Shown one piece after another: positions 38,412-51,588 of a stretch of 59,965 nucleotides of DNA. The translations under genes and the position numbers were made by a program. Origin of the DNA: Acidobacteriaceae bacterium (GTDB lineage: Bacteria > Acidobacteriota > Terriglobia > Terriglobales > Acidobacteriaceae); contig JARLFX010000286.1 in NCBI GenBank assembly GCA_031296355.1, positions 1 to 59,965 of the forward strand, written 5' to 3'. Position 1 is the first letter of the stretch. Each line of letters starts with the position of its first letter. A model generated the notes under the pieces. That model saw nothing but the letters and a program-made list of their open reading frames with translations, ran no database searches and was not told where the DNA came from.

Positions 38412-41015
38412 CTACTGTGCAGTGAAGCTCTGCGGTACCGACGTGGCAACAGCAAATGTGCTGTTGCCACTCTGCGCTGCCGTCACTGTTACCACTCCGG
38501 TTCCAGTAACGGTTAGTTTGCTGCCGCTGATAGTTCCGGGGCCGGTGACGCTATAGCTGACTGGCAGGCCTGATGTTGTTCGGGCCGAGAGCGCATACGT
38601 TGAGCCATGACTGAGGTTTGGCAGTTTGAAGAACAGGATGCCTTGCGGTGCCCCACCGTTCACCGTCAGCGTGCCGCTTGAGCCGGCAAAGGTGTAGTTC
38701 ACCGCTGTCAGCGTCCCTACGGCTACGTTGATGGCATAGGCGCCCACGGCGCTGGCCATCTTCGCCGTGGTGCTCAGCACCGGTGAGCCGCTCACCACTG
38801 AGGCGGAGTCGCCATTCACATAGCCGCTGATGACGTAGTTGAGGGCTGGGTTTACCTGCCCGTAGGTGCGGGACGTGTTCTGCGCCGCGACCGTGAGCAG
38901 GGCCTGGCTCACCGTACTGCTCGCCGTAGCCGACGTGAGCGAAGTGGCCGCGGCGGTATAGGTGTAGGTTCCCACGCCAGTAATCGCAGACACATTGAAC
39001 GTAGCCACGCCCACGGACGCCGTCGCCGTGTAGGTGTGCGTGTAGCCTGTCGCCGTTACCGTCAGCGTAACCAGTGCAGAGGAGCTCACCACATTACCAG
39101 CGGAGTCTTCAACCCCCACCACCACCGTTCCCGCCGCGTTGCCATAGACCAGGCTGTTTGCGGGGGCACTGGTGAATGCAAGCCTAGTGGCGGAGCCCGC
39201 CGTCACCGTCACGGTGGTCGAGCCGAAGCTCAGCGCGCTGTAATTGGTATCGCCGGGATATTGCGCGGTATAGATATGCGTGCCGGGCGTGACTCCGCTG
39301 AGCGTGACGGAAGCCAGCGTTCCGTTGCCGCTCAATGCAGCCGTGCCGACCACCGTGCTGCCTTCCATGAAATTAACGGAGGCAGTGGGTGCAGGGTTTC
39401 CGGTATAAGAGCCGGTGCCGTACCCGCTGGCATAGGTAAAGCTCACCTGCGACATCGCGGGCTGCAGCATGGCATTGAGGGTAACGGTAGCGGTATCGGC
39501 GATAGTTGCGCTCTGTAGATTGGTGGCGCTGGTGGTATTCAGATACATCTCGCCCACCAGGAGCGGGAAGTTGCTTGACGCGCAGGCGTAGGCACTTGCA
39601 TTCGTGGTATTTGCAGAGCCGTTGTATGTGAGGCTGGTGCTGCCGCTGATTGACTGAAGATTACTGAGCAGCGCGGGATAAGTAGGGCCGGCCAGCGTGA
39701 TGGTGGCATACGACGGCGCGGGTGTTACCTGCGAAGTATTGAGCGTATCGAAGACCAGATTGTTGAAGGTAATCGTGGCTATTTCGTTGCTCAAGCCATC
39801 CAGTTGCAGTTTACCGTTCACCGAGCCGGGTGAGAGCACATGCACATTCTGATACAGGATATTGGAAAACTGCGGGTACTCTGTACCAGTGTTCGTGTTG
39901 TAGGTCGGATTGATCACGATCGCATACGACTCATTTTCCATACAGAGATTGGAGTATGTGATGTTCTGCACCAGGCCGCCGCGGTCGGCAGCCGATTTGA
40001 TGCGCAGCCCGGTCGCGTTGGAATCAACCGCAGTGCCGTACTGATTGACGTGGTCAACCAGAACATTGCTGAGGCCTCCATTGGTATAGCTGCCGATCGA
40101 GACGCCATGTCCACTATAGGTATTGTCGTAGGTAACAGACATATTACCCGACTGACCATGAGCAGAACCCATGGCGACGTTATCATCGCCGTCACTGAGT
40201 GAACTGTGGGTAATCGTGACATTTGTGACGCTGTCGCCGGGATCGATGCCATCTGTATTGCGCGCAAAGTACGGCGTAATAATCTTCAGGCCCCAAACGG
40301 TAAATCCGCTCGCGGTACCGTTGTACTTCACGTGAAACATCGCCGGGTTGCGCAGGGTGATCTTGTAAAGCGTAAAGCTGGAGGCCTTGCTGGCCTGTAG
40401 CATGATGAAGTTATTCTGGCTATTTCCGGACCCTGCTGCTCTGGCAAGATCCCACCAGGAGTAGATCTGCGCGACTCCGCCAACCAGTAATGGGTCCCAG
40501 CCGCGGCCTTCAATCACACCGTAACCCATCAGCCCGGATCCGGTGGAGGCGCCGACGGTAATCAGGTTGTTGCAGCCGTTACCATTGGGGCCGTCGGTAC
40601 CGCAGGTATCCTGCGTACTGCTCGGTGTGCCAATCTGATAATCTGCCGGATTGCGCGAGGCAAAGACGGTGACTCCACCATCCACCAGCAAAGTCACACC
40701 GCTGGGTATCGTGATGGGTCCCATCACAAACGCGTTGTTGCCGGAGCCAGCCACGAGTTCAACAGCCTTCCCGGAAGCGCAGGCATTCAGCGCATTCTGA
40801 ATGGCGGTTGTATCCAACGTCTCAGACGAGGGCTCATTGCTGGAGATGGTCTTAGTCGCCGTCAGCGTGGAGCAAGCTGCGGGGAAGGCGGGCTCGGTTA
40901 CAGTGCGTGAGTCGCCGGTGGCCTGTGCTGCGGCAACCTGTGCCAGCGCCAGCAGCACTACATACCCACTCAAGCCAGCGGCTAACCGGGTGCGCAATTG
41001 CGGGGAACTCTTCAT
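38412..41015 (-). CDS. GH28 polygalacturonase-like enzyme with Ig-like domains
   Basis: 867 residues. Signal peptide (1 to about 30), then a right-handed beta-helix of glycoside hydrolase family 28 to about residue 450. The four family motifs are visible: NTDGID, DGDDNVAMGS, GHGVSIGS and RIKS. The C-terminal ~400 residues are bacterial Ig-like/MBG repeats (VSFTYASGYGTGSYTGNPAP; GTHIYTAQYPGDTNYSAL; LLTVAAQNTSRTYGQVNPAL). It probably cleaves pectin or a related uronic-acid polymer outside the cell, with the Ig-like part used as spacer or for surface attachment. Confidence 0.9.
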   Translation of the reverse strand: MKSSPQLRTRLAAGLSGYVVLLALAQVAAAQATGDSRTVTEPAFPAACSTLTATKTISSNEPSSETLDTTAIQNALNACASGKAVELVAGSGNNAFVMGPITIPSGVTLLVDGGVTVFASRNPADYQIGTPSSTQDTCGTDGPNGNGCNNLITVGASTGSGLMGYGVIEGRGWDPLLVGGVAQIYSWWDLARAAGSGNSQNNFIMLQASKASSFTLYKITLRNPAMFHVKYNGTASGFTVWGLKIITPYFARNTDGIDPGDSVTNVTITHSSLSDGDDNVAMGSAHGQSGNMSVTYDNTYSGHGVSIGSYTNGGLSNVLVDHVNQYGTAVDSNATGLRIKSAADRGGLVQNITYSNLCMENESYAIVINPTYNTNTGTEYPQFSNILYQNVHVLSPGSVNGKLQLDGLSNEIATITFNNLVFDTLNTSQVTPAPSYATITLAGPTYPALLSNLQSISGSTSLTYNGSANTTNASAYACASSNFPLLVGEMYLNTTSATNLQSATIADTATVTLNAMLQPAMSQVSFTYASGYGTGSYTGNPAPTASVNFMEGSTVVGTAALSGNGTLASVTLSGVTPGTHIYTAQYPGDTNYSALSFGSTTVTVTAGSATRLAFTSAPANSLVYGNAAGTVVVGVEDSAGNVVSSSALVTLTVTATGYTHTYTATASVGVATFNVSAITGVGTYTYTAAATSLTSATASSTVSQALLTVAAQNTSRTYGQVNPALNYVISGYVNGDSASVVSGSPVLSTTAKMASAVGAYAINVAVGTLTAVNYTFAGSSGTLTVNGGAPQGILFFKLPNLSHGSTYALSARTTSGLPVSYSVTGPGTISGSKLTVTGTGVVTVTAAQSGNSTFAVATSVPQSFTAQ

Positions 41016-41166
41016 TGCATCATTGCTCTGTCTTAATTCTTAGATACCAACACTATTCCGCTAGTGTAGCGCAGCTACATAATGATCATACCAATCGGGA
41101 ACGGCATGGGTAAGTCGAGAATCTTCCCAAGCAATTATTTCATACAGATAGGGCAATAATCGCAAC

Positions 41167-41745
41167 CTAGAAGTGGTAGATAAGGCCGGTGGCTATCTTC
41201 AAGTGGTTCTGCCAATTGTTCACATTATTCGGCAGGTTGGTGCGCATGTAATCAGCTTCCAGCAGCCGCAGGGAGAACCTGCGATTCAGTCTGAGTTCGC
41301 TGCCTGCTCCCACTTCAACCGCGAAGCCATTTGCGGTGCTTCCCGCATTACCCGGGAATACAGAGTTAAATCCATGTACCGCGCCGAATAGTATCTGCGC
41401 ATAGGGGGTGTAGCGACCCGCGGGAAGCTTCAGCTGAGGGCCAGCCATGATAGTCATCAGGCCGAGCCCATAGTTTGCACCTGAGACGGTGTTGGTGTTC
41501 ACGACGGTAAAATCTGCCGCTAGGGCGACGTGGCTGTTGATCTTCAGCGCTGCGTTGACGCCGCCACCCTGCATGGCAAAACAACCGCAGGCACCGGGAT
41601 GGGCATTGGCGATATCAGCAACATAATTCACGCCGAGATCGATGGCAGCAGGTCCGCTGATCAACTGGGCGTACGCCGGCAGCGCCGTGGCAACAGCCCA
41701 CGCAAAAACCATCAGCACAACCCGCTTCCACTCTCTGCCGTGCAT
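41167..41745 (-). CDS. Small outer-membrane beta-barrel protein
   Basis: 192 residues. Signal peptide (about 1-27, ending LPAYAQ), alternating hydrophobic strands such as YGLGLMTIMAGPQLKL and GFAVEVGAGSELRL, and a C-terminal Phe (GLIYHF), the usual outer-membrane assembly signal. OmpA/OprF-like eight-stranded barrel is likely. GAGGAGAAGG precedes the ATG. It lies 16 bases from the NHL protein gene in the same direction, so the two are probably cotranscribed. Confidence 0.83.
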   Translation of the reverse strand: MHGREWKRVVLMVFAWAVATALPAYAQLISGPAAIDLGVNYVADIANAHPGACGCFAMQGGGVNAALKINSHVALAADFTVVNTNTVSGANYGLGLMTIMAGPQLKLPAGRYTPYAQILFGAVHGFNSVFPGNAGSTANGFAVEVGAGSELRLNRRFSLRLLEADYMRTNLPNNVNNWQNHLKIATGLIYHF

Positions 41746-41761
41746 GCCTTCTCCTCTGTTC

Positions 41762-44227
41762 TTACTGAACGATCAGCGTAACGCTCTGCGTGTGCGAGAT
41801 CGAACCGCTGGTTGCCGTTACCACGATGTTGTACGTCTGCGGCGATGTACCGAAGAAGCCGCCACCGCCGCAACCTGCCAGCGAACCAACCATACCGGCC
41901 AACAGAAGTACCAGCGCGAACAACCGCGGCGTGCGGGCTGTACGCTTCAACACATCACGCGTACGCTTGATGCCGGCGAACGGCAACAGCAGCAGGGGCA
42001 CCGCCATACCCAGCCAGCGGTCGTTGGTACGCATCAACTGCGCATACGGGTTTATGGTCTTCACCACCAGCGTCATGGGTGTTGCACCGTTGCCTGCTGG
42101 AATGGAGTTGGGAGTCAGCGTATACGTCGCACCAGTTGGCAGACCGCTCACCGTAAACGTAACCGCCAACGGGAAGGTTGCCAGCGAAGGCGAGACGGTG
42201 AAGTTGTAGGCCGCCGATCCACCCGGAGCAATCGTCTGCGTGGCCGGGCTACCTGCCGACGGCACCAGCACGAAGTTGAAGTCCGCATCCGTCACAGTCT
42301 CCGTGACACCGCTCGACGTGCTGCCGGCGAAGTTCGTATCGCCGTTGTACACCGCAGTCACGATGGTCGTGCCCAGGGGCAGCGCTGCGGTGGTCAGCGT
42401 GGCTACACCCACGCCACTCACCGGCGATGTGCCCAGCAAGGTTGCGCCGCCAAAGAAGCTCACGGATCCAGTCGGCGTTCCGGTACTGCCCGTGCTGCTA
42501 TCAGTCATCGTCGCCGTCAACACCACCGGCACCGCACGATAGGGCGCGACTGTAGAGGTCTGCAACACTGTCTTCGTCGTCGCCTGCGTAATCGTCACGT
42601 TCGCAGCGGCGGTAAGAGACACGGTGTAGTTGCCAGCGGCAGAGCCGGTCAATGCAGCGGAGATCGGATAGACACCAGGAGCCGAAGGCGGCGTGGTTGT
42701 CGCCGTGGTCGTCAGGCTCAGCGTCACATTGCCGCTGTCCTGCGAAAGCACGCCGGCCAGCGTTCCCGTCAGCGTGGGAATGGGCACACCGTATGAGATG
42801 TTCACCGGGTTCGCCGTCGCAGTGATGGCGAGTGGCGTGACGGTCAGGTCAAATACACCGCTGGCGGCGGAGCCATTGTTGGCATCGCCGGGGTAGATGG
42901 CCTCAATGGAATGATTCCCTACGTTAAGTGTGCCGGTGCTCAGGCTGGCGATATTGCTGACAATTGAAACGGGCGACCCGACCAGCACTGGAGCTGATCC
43001 GATCGCATCGTAAAAGCTGATGCTCCCGGTCGCAGTATTCGAGTTGAACTTGTACGTAGCCGTGAGCAAACCGGTGCCGTAGACCACGCTGGTAGCCGCG
43101 CCGTTCAGCATGAGCGATTCAGTGCCTGCGGGCGCGACGCCGGCAATCGTGACCAGAGCGCCTGTATTATCCACCGCGCGAACGCGGTAGTTCTCTGTGT
43201 CAGAAACAACGGTGTTACTGTTTGCTGTCGCCGTGACTGCACGTGGCGTATCAATGGTCGCACTGGAAGCTGGGCCGGTATCGCCGCTGAAGCCCTGCTG
43301 TCCGTTACCCACTACGGTGGAGATCGTGCCGCCGGTGACAGAGCGCACACGGTCGTTATCGCTGTCTGCGATCAGGATGGAGCCGTTGGGCGCTATGGCG
43401 ATGCCACGGGGACGAGCCAATGCAGCAGACGCTGACGGACCACCATCCGCCGTATACGTTTTTGCTCCCGTGCCGGCAAAGGTGGTGATGATGCCGGTGG
43501 AGAATGTCACCAGGCGCACGCGCTGGTTATGTGTGTCGCCAATGTAAATATTTAACGAGCTATCCACGGCCACGCCGTTGGGCGAATCCAGCCCCGCCGC
43601 TGTCGCCAGGCCGCCATCGCCGCTGTAAAGCTGCTCCCCGTTTCCGGCCGCGGTGCTGATGTTACCGCCCGTGATCTTGCGGATGCGGTTGTTGTTGGTA
43701 TCTGCGATGTAGATGCTGCCCGCTGCGTCGACTGCAATCGCCGTAGGATAGCTCAGGGTTGCGCTCAACGCCGCGCCACCATCGCCGCTGAAGCCTGCTG
43801 CGCCCGTGCCCGCGATGGTGTTGATCACGCCGGTCGAAGCCAGCACTTCGCGGATGCGGTTGTTGTGCGTGTCTGCGATGTAGAGGTTGTTACTGGAGTC
43901 GAGTGCAACGCCGACGGGAGAATCCAGCTGCGCTGAAGTTGCCGCGCCGCCATCTCCGCTGAAGCCCTGCACGCCCGTGCCTGCCACCGTGCTGATGACG
44001 CCCATTGGCGTGACCATGCGGATTACGTGGTCATTGGTCGCTGCGATATACAGATTGCCGTTGGTGTCATAAGCAAGGCCGCCGGGAAGCTGCAGCGGCA
44101 CCGTGGTGGCCTGCACACCGTTCGCCGGCCCCTGGGCAAATACAGTGCCTGCCAGCAACCCTGAGGCGACAGCAAGCACCATCCCGTGCATTATCCATTG
44201 CTTCATCGGATTTTTCGAACTCATCAT
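41762..44227 (-). CDS. Exported NHL beta-propeller / Ig-like repeat protein
   Basis: About 821 residues; I place the start at the ATG pair near 44227, just before the signal peptide (KQWIMHGMVLAVASGLLAGTVFAQ). Five to six NHL blades follow, each with an SPVGVALDSSNNLYIADTHN-like core and an AGTG..GFSGDGG linker, then three Ig-like/MBG domains. Near the C-terminus is an odd block: a hydrophobic segment (LGMAVPLLLLPFAG), a basic stretch, a second hydrophobic segment and GCGGGGFFG, then a final ~30-residue beta-rich piece. Probably a surface adhesin or scaffold. Confidence 0.85.
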   Translation of the reverse strand: MMSSKNPMKQWIMHGMVLAVASGLLAGTVFAQGPANGVQATTVPLQLPGGLAYDTNGNLYIAATNDHVIRMVTPMGVISTVAGTGVQGFSGDGGAATSAQLDSPVGVALDSSNNLYIADTHNNRIREVLASTGVINTIAGTGAAGFSGDGGAALSATLSYPTAIAVDAAGSIYIADTNNNRIRKITGGNISTAAGNGEQLYSGDGGLATAAGLDSPNGVAVDSSLNIYIGDTHNQRVRLVTFSTGIITTFAGTGAKTYTADGGPSASAALARPRGIAIAPNGSILIADSDNDRVRSVTGGTISTVVGNGQQGFSGDTGPASSATIDTPRAVTATANSNTVVSDTENYRVRAVDNTGALVTIAGVAPAGTESLMLNGAATSVVYGTGLLTATYKFNSNTATGSISFYDAIGSAPVLVGSPVSIVSNIASLSTGTLNVGNHSIEAIYPGDANNGSAASGVFDLTVTPLAITATANPVNISYGVPIPTLTGTLAGVLSQDSGNVTLSLTTTATTTPPSAPGVYPISAALTGSAAGNYTVSLTAAANVTITQATTKTVLQTSTVAPYRAVPVVLTATMTDSSTGSTGTPTGSVSFFGGATLLGTSPVSGVGVATLTTAALPLGTTIVTAVYNGDTNFAGSTSSGVTETVTDADFNFVLVPSAGSPATQTIAPGGSAAYNFTVSPSLATFPLAVTFTVSGLPTGATYTLTPNSIPAGNGATPMTLVVKTINPYAQLMRTNDRWLGMAVPLLLLPFAGIKRTRDVLKRTARTPRLFALVLLLAGMVGSLAGCGGGGFFGTSPQTYNIVVTATSGSISHTQSVTLIVQ

Positions 44228-44329
44228 GCTCTCTGCCATGCACGCTTTCTGCTCTTGCTGCTTTGGTGATTCGTTGATCCTCACCCACGCTTCGAATCAA
44301 TCTCCGGGGCGCCCGCTTTCAGACCTTTA

Positions 44330-47899
<3,570 letters not shown>

Positions 47900-48019
47900 T
47901 TACACCAAGCGAAAGCATCACAGCAATAAAAAATCGGTCAATTTGATTTCGCAGGGATTTCACTCGATAATCTGCCGCCCATCCATTACCTGCCAAAGAA
48001 TTCCCACAAGCCTTGCCCG

Positions 48020-49072
48020 CTACTCTTCTTCCCGAATTGGGAAAACCAGCGTGCGCTGAATGGAAAAACTTACCAGAGACAGTAGCGTATCCACCACAAG
48101 CTTGGTGACGAAGACATTCCACCCCAGATACTCCGTGAGCCCGCGGATAGCGCCGTATGAGACCGCGGCCACCGCCAGTACCAGCAGATAATACCGCAGC
48201 AGGGTGCGCGGTAATGGCACGCCGGAGTGAAAGACGTAGCGCTTATTCAATGCAAAGTTTGCCAGCGAACTAAGCCGCCCGACGATGAGGCTGATGAGTA
48301 CATTGCGGGTAAGCGCGAAGGTGACGGCAAAACCCACAAAGTCGATTCCAGATGCCACGATGGATGAGGCAAAGAAGCGCAGCAGCACAAAGTAGATGCG
48401 CATGGAATCGCGAATAGGATCGAAGTGTGAAGATTTGTTGCCGTCGATATATACCGTCTTGATCGGCACCTCCAACGGCCGCCTGCCGCTGCGGCAGATA
48501 TGCGCCAGCACCGTCATCTCGTACTCATAACGCTCACCCTCCAGCGTGAGAAGCTCCGTCAGGGTCTCGCGGGGAAATGCACGTAGCCCGGTTTGCGTAT
48601 CACCCAGCTTTGCGCCTGTGGCAAACCGGAATATCTGCCGCGTCAGCAGATTGCCGAATTTGCTGCGTAACGGAACATCCTGGGAAAAATGCCGCACGCC
48701 CAGCACTACACGCCCATTCGCTGTCAACAGGGCCGATGCCACACGCACAATGTCCACCGGAGTATGCTGCCCGTCAGCATCCGCCGTCACCAGTCCGGTA
48801 AAGCCGGTCAGTTCGTTGAGAAAATAATTGATGCCCGTCTTGAGCGCGCGCCCCTTGCCCAAGTTCACCGCATGGCGGAGACGGTGCACACCCGCACTCT
48901 GCGCAGCCGCGTCGAATATCGCCGCGCACTCCGGTGACGAGCCGTCATCCAGCACGATCACCGCTCCAAAACCCGCAGCCGCCACTGCCTGCACCAACGC
49001 CACCAGACGCAGTTCCGGCTCGCGCGCTGGAATCAGCACTGCAATACGGCTCAAGTCGCTGTGTGCATTCAC
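48020..49072 (-). CDS. Glycosyltransferase family 2 with GtrA-like membrane domain
   Basis: 350 residues from the GTG at 49072 (GAGGAG nine bases upstream); GTG 49096 is also possible. GT2 domain: VLIPAREPE, VLDDGSS, LGKGRALKTGINY and TADADGQHTP with the DxD (DAD). From about residue 235 there are four membrane segments of GtrA type (SGIDFVGFAVTFALTRN; SLANFALNKRYVF). It resembles dolichol/polyprenyl-phosphate sugar synthases fused to a flippase-like part, so it probably makes a lipid-linked sugar for surface glycosylation. Upstream of the collagen-like gene; 47777-48019 is non-coding. Confidence 0.9.
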   Translation of the reverse strand: MNAHSDLSRIAVLIPAREPELRLVALVQAVAAAGFGAVIVLDDGSSPECAAIFDAAAQSAGVHRLRHAVNLGKGRALKTGINYFLNELTGFTGLVTADADGQHTPVDIVRVASALLTANGRVVLGVRHFSQDVPLRSKFGNLLTRQIFRFATGAKLGDTQTGLRAFPRETLTELLTLEGERYEYEMTVLAHICRSGRRPLEVPIKTVYIDGNKSSHFDPIRDSMRIYFVLLRFFASSIVASGIDFVGFAVTFALTRNVLISLIVGRLSSLANFALNKRYVFHSGVPLPRTLLRYYLLVLAVAAVSYGAIRGLTEYLGWNVFVTKLVVDTLLSLVSFSIQRTLVFPIREEE

Positions 49073-49236
49073 GCCGCTGTTCTCCTCGTGCTCCACTGTA
49101 ACAATCGGTTGCTGCGATTTGCGTTTGACGTTACCTTATCTCATCCGCGGCTCCGGCGGTCCACCACATTGCTCCGGCTCCGGCCCTTGGCTACACTGAG
49201 GCAAAGAATCTCTCTTGCAACCTGGAGAACCGTGGT

Positions 49237-51519
49237 TTGAGAAAAAAGCAAAGTGTGTTGTTGCTGGTTGTGCTGCTCGCCGTATGCGGCGCATACTCTA
49301 ACTCGTTTCAAAACAGCTTTCACTTCGACGACTTCCACACGGTGACGGACAATCCCGCTGTCCGCAGCCTGAGCAATATTTCACGCTTCTTCACCGACGC
49401 CACCACATTTTCCGTCCTGCCGGCGAACCGCACCTACCGCCCCATCGTCTCCACCACGCTTGCCCTGGACTACGCGCTCGGCCACGGCTACACGCTCTTC
49501 TGGTTTCACTTCAGCACCTCCCTCTTCTTCCTGCTGCAAATTATCGTGCTCTATGCGCTCTACCGTGTGCTGCTCGACAGAATCGACCCCTCATCCGCGA
49601 ATGCGTGGCTGGCACTCTTTGGCGCGTCATGGTTTGGCCTGCATCCGGCCATTGCGGAGACCATCAACTACGTCATCCAGCGCGGCGATCTCTACTGCAC
49701 ACTCGGCTGCACCGCCGCGCTCTGCCTGTTCGCGCGCTACCCTGCGCTACGCCGCACGGGCCTGTACCTGCTGCCATTCGCGTTCGCCTTGCTCTCCAAG
49801 CCGCCTGCAGCCGTCTTCCCTATTTTGTTGATCGCCTATGTGTATTTCTTCGAGGGCGAGGAGCAATCCAACGCGATCCGCCTGCGCCATGCCGTCATCG
49901 CTGCCCTGCCGTCACTGCTGCTGACCGGCGTGCTGATGGGCCTACAGGCCGCCATGACGCCGAAGAGCTTCACGCCATCCATCCTCTCGCCATGGGATTA
50001 CCGTCTTACCCAGCCGTATGTCTGGCTGCGTTATTTCGCCGCACTCTTTCTGCCGCTGCATCTGAATGTCGACACCGATCTCACCGTCTTCACCACACTC
50101 AACCTGCAGGCGTTAGCGGGATTGATTTTCCTCGCCGCGCTCTGCGCTGCCATCTGGTTCACCGCGCGCCGACGCCGTCTCTATCCCATCGCATTCGGCC
50201 TGCTCTGGTTTGTCGTCACGCAGCTACCCACTTCGCTCTATCCACTCTCTGAGGCAGAGAACGATCACCGCATGTTCTTCTCCTTTGCCGGATTGATACT
50301 TGCCGTTGTGTGGGCAGGCGCCCTACTCTACGAACGCCTCGTTACAGCAGTGCGCCGCACGCAGATGCGCCCGCTACTGATCACCGCTGCGGTCTTCACC
50401 CTCACCGGCTACGCCTATGGTGTGCACCAGCGCAATGCGGTCTGGCACGATGAAGAATCCCTCTGGCACGACGACGTGCTCAAGTGCCCGCAAAACGGCC
50501 GCGGCCTGATGATCTACGGCCTGACGCAGATGAGCAAGGGTAACTATCCTGTGGCACTCGACTACTTTGAGCGTGCTCTCGTCTACACCCCCAACTATCC
50601 GACGCTGGAGATTAATCTCGGCGTGGTCAACGGAGCCATGGCCGACCTTGGCGACGTCACGCGCACGGCTGAGGCTGAGCGTCACTTCCTTCGCGCTATC
50701 GCTCTTGCCCCCAACGACGACACCACTCACGCCTACTACGCGCGCTGGCTCATTGCACACAATCGCGCTGCAGAGGCCATCGCGCAGTGCCAGACCGCCA
50801 TCACGCTCAATCCGCAGCGCCCCATGCAGCGCGATCTACTTATTGACGCCTTCAACCATGCCGGCGATAGCGAAGCCGCGCATCAAGCGGCAATTTCCGC
50901 GCTTGCAGTCGTGCCCAACGATCCCGCAGCGCTGCAGGAGATCGCGCATCCCGCCACGCAGAATGCTGACTATTGGATCAACCTTTCGCTTGCACAGTAT
51001 CAGCAGGTGAAGTTCCAGGCATCCATTGTCTCCGCGCGCCACGCTCTTGCCATCAACCCCAACCTCGCCGCCGCATACAACAACATTGGCGCAGGATACG
51101 CTGGCCTGCAGCAATGGGATGAAGCTATCCGCAATGAGCGCGAGGCGCTACGCATCGATCCCAGCCTACAGATCGCGCAGAATAATCTGCGGCTCTACCA
51201 AGCGCATGGCGCAAGCGCTCCCCAGGCAAAGACAGCGCTGGATTATCTGAATGATTCACTCGTTCTGAATCAGGCAGGCAAGTATGAAGAGTGCATCGCC
51301 GTCGCACGCCATGCGCTGCAGCTCGATCCTAAGATGGCTGAAGCGTGGAACAACATTGCCGCCAGCGATGAAGCCCTGCATCGCTGGGACGATGCCATTG
51401 CCGCAGCGCAGAAGGCCATCGCGCTGAAGCCGGACTTCCAGCTTGCAAAGAATAATCTTGCCTGGTCGCTCTCACAGAAAAAGGCTCAGGCATCCAGCGG
51501 GCACACTGATTCGAAATAG
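49237..51519 (+). CDS. GT-C-like membrane protein with TPR repeats (TMTC-like)
   Basis: 760 residues from a TTG start (GGAGA upstream). About nine membrane helices in residues 5-400; the first loop holds FHFDDFHTVTDN, with paired Asp residues as in GT-C glycosyltransferases. From about residue 410 there are repeated TPR units (NPNLAAAYNNIGAGYAGLQQ; DPKMAEAWNNIAASDEALHR; KPDFQLAKNNLAWSL). The layout matches TMTC/PMT-like O-mannosyltransferases. Divergent from the GT2-GtrA gene, which could supply its lipid-linked sugar; the collagen-like protein is a possible target. Confidence 0.82.
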   Translation: MRKKQSVLLLVVLLAVCGAYSNSFQNSFHFDDFHTVTDNPAVRSLSNISRFFTDATTFSVLPANRTYRPIVSTTLALDYALGHGYTLFWFHFSTSLFFLLQIIVLYALYRVLLDRIDPSSANAWLALFGASWFGLHPAIAETINYVIQRGDLYCTLGCTAALCLFARYPALRRTGLYLLPFAFALLSKPPAAVFPILLIAYVYFFEGEEQSNAIRLRHAVIAALPSLLLTGVLMGLQAAMTPKSFTPSILSPWDYRLTQPYVWLRYFAALFLPLHLNVDTDLTVFTTLNLQALAGLIFLAALCAAIWFTARRRRLYPIAFGLLWFVVTQLPTSLYPLSEAENDHRMFFSFAGLILAVVWAGALLYERLVTAVRRTQMRPLLITAAVFTLTGYAYGVHQRNAVWHDEESLWHDDVLKCPQNGRGLMIYGLTQMSKGNYPVALDYFERALVYTPNYPTLEINLGVVNGAMADLGDVTRTAEAERHFLRAIALAPNDDTTHAYYARWLIAHNRAAEAIAQCQTAITLNPQRPMQRDLLIDAFNHAGDSEAAHQAAISALAVVPNDPAALQEIAHPATQNADYWINLSLAQYQQVKFQASIVSARHALAINPNLAAAYNNIGAGYAGLQQWDEAIRNEREALRIDPSLQIAQNNLRLYQAHGASAPQAKTALDYLNDSLVLNQAGKYEECIAVARHALQLDPKMAEAWNNIAASDEALHRWDDAIAAAQKAIALKPDFQLAKNNLAWSLSQKKAQASSGHTDSK

Positions 51520-51588
51520 AACCCTTTGTCAGGCCAGACGCAGCACGGCCCGGACGCTGTTCAGCTCCCGGGCCCGATACTGCTTATC

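Noticed and set aside
38180..38470. 96-residue minus-strand frame at the end of the polyketide operon
   Set aside because: It overlaps DUF2147, a tRNA-like fragment and a hairpin. The GTGSNRRY text comes from antisense tRNA.
41642..42796. 384-residue plus-strand frame opposite the NHL protein
   Set aside because: Arg/Gln/His-rich composition and no domain; it is the complement of a well-supported coding gene.
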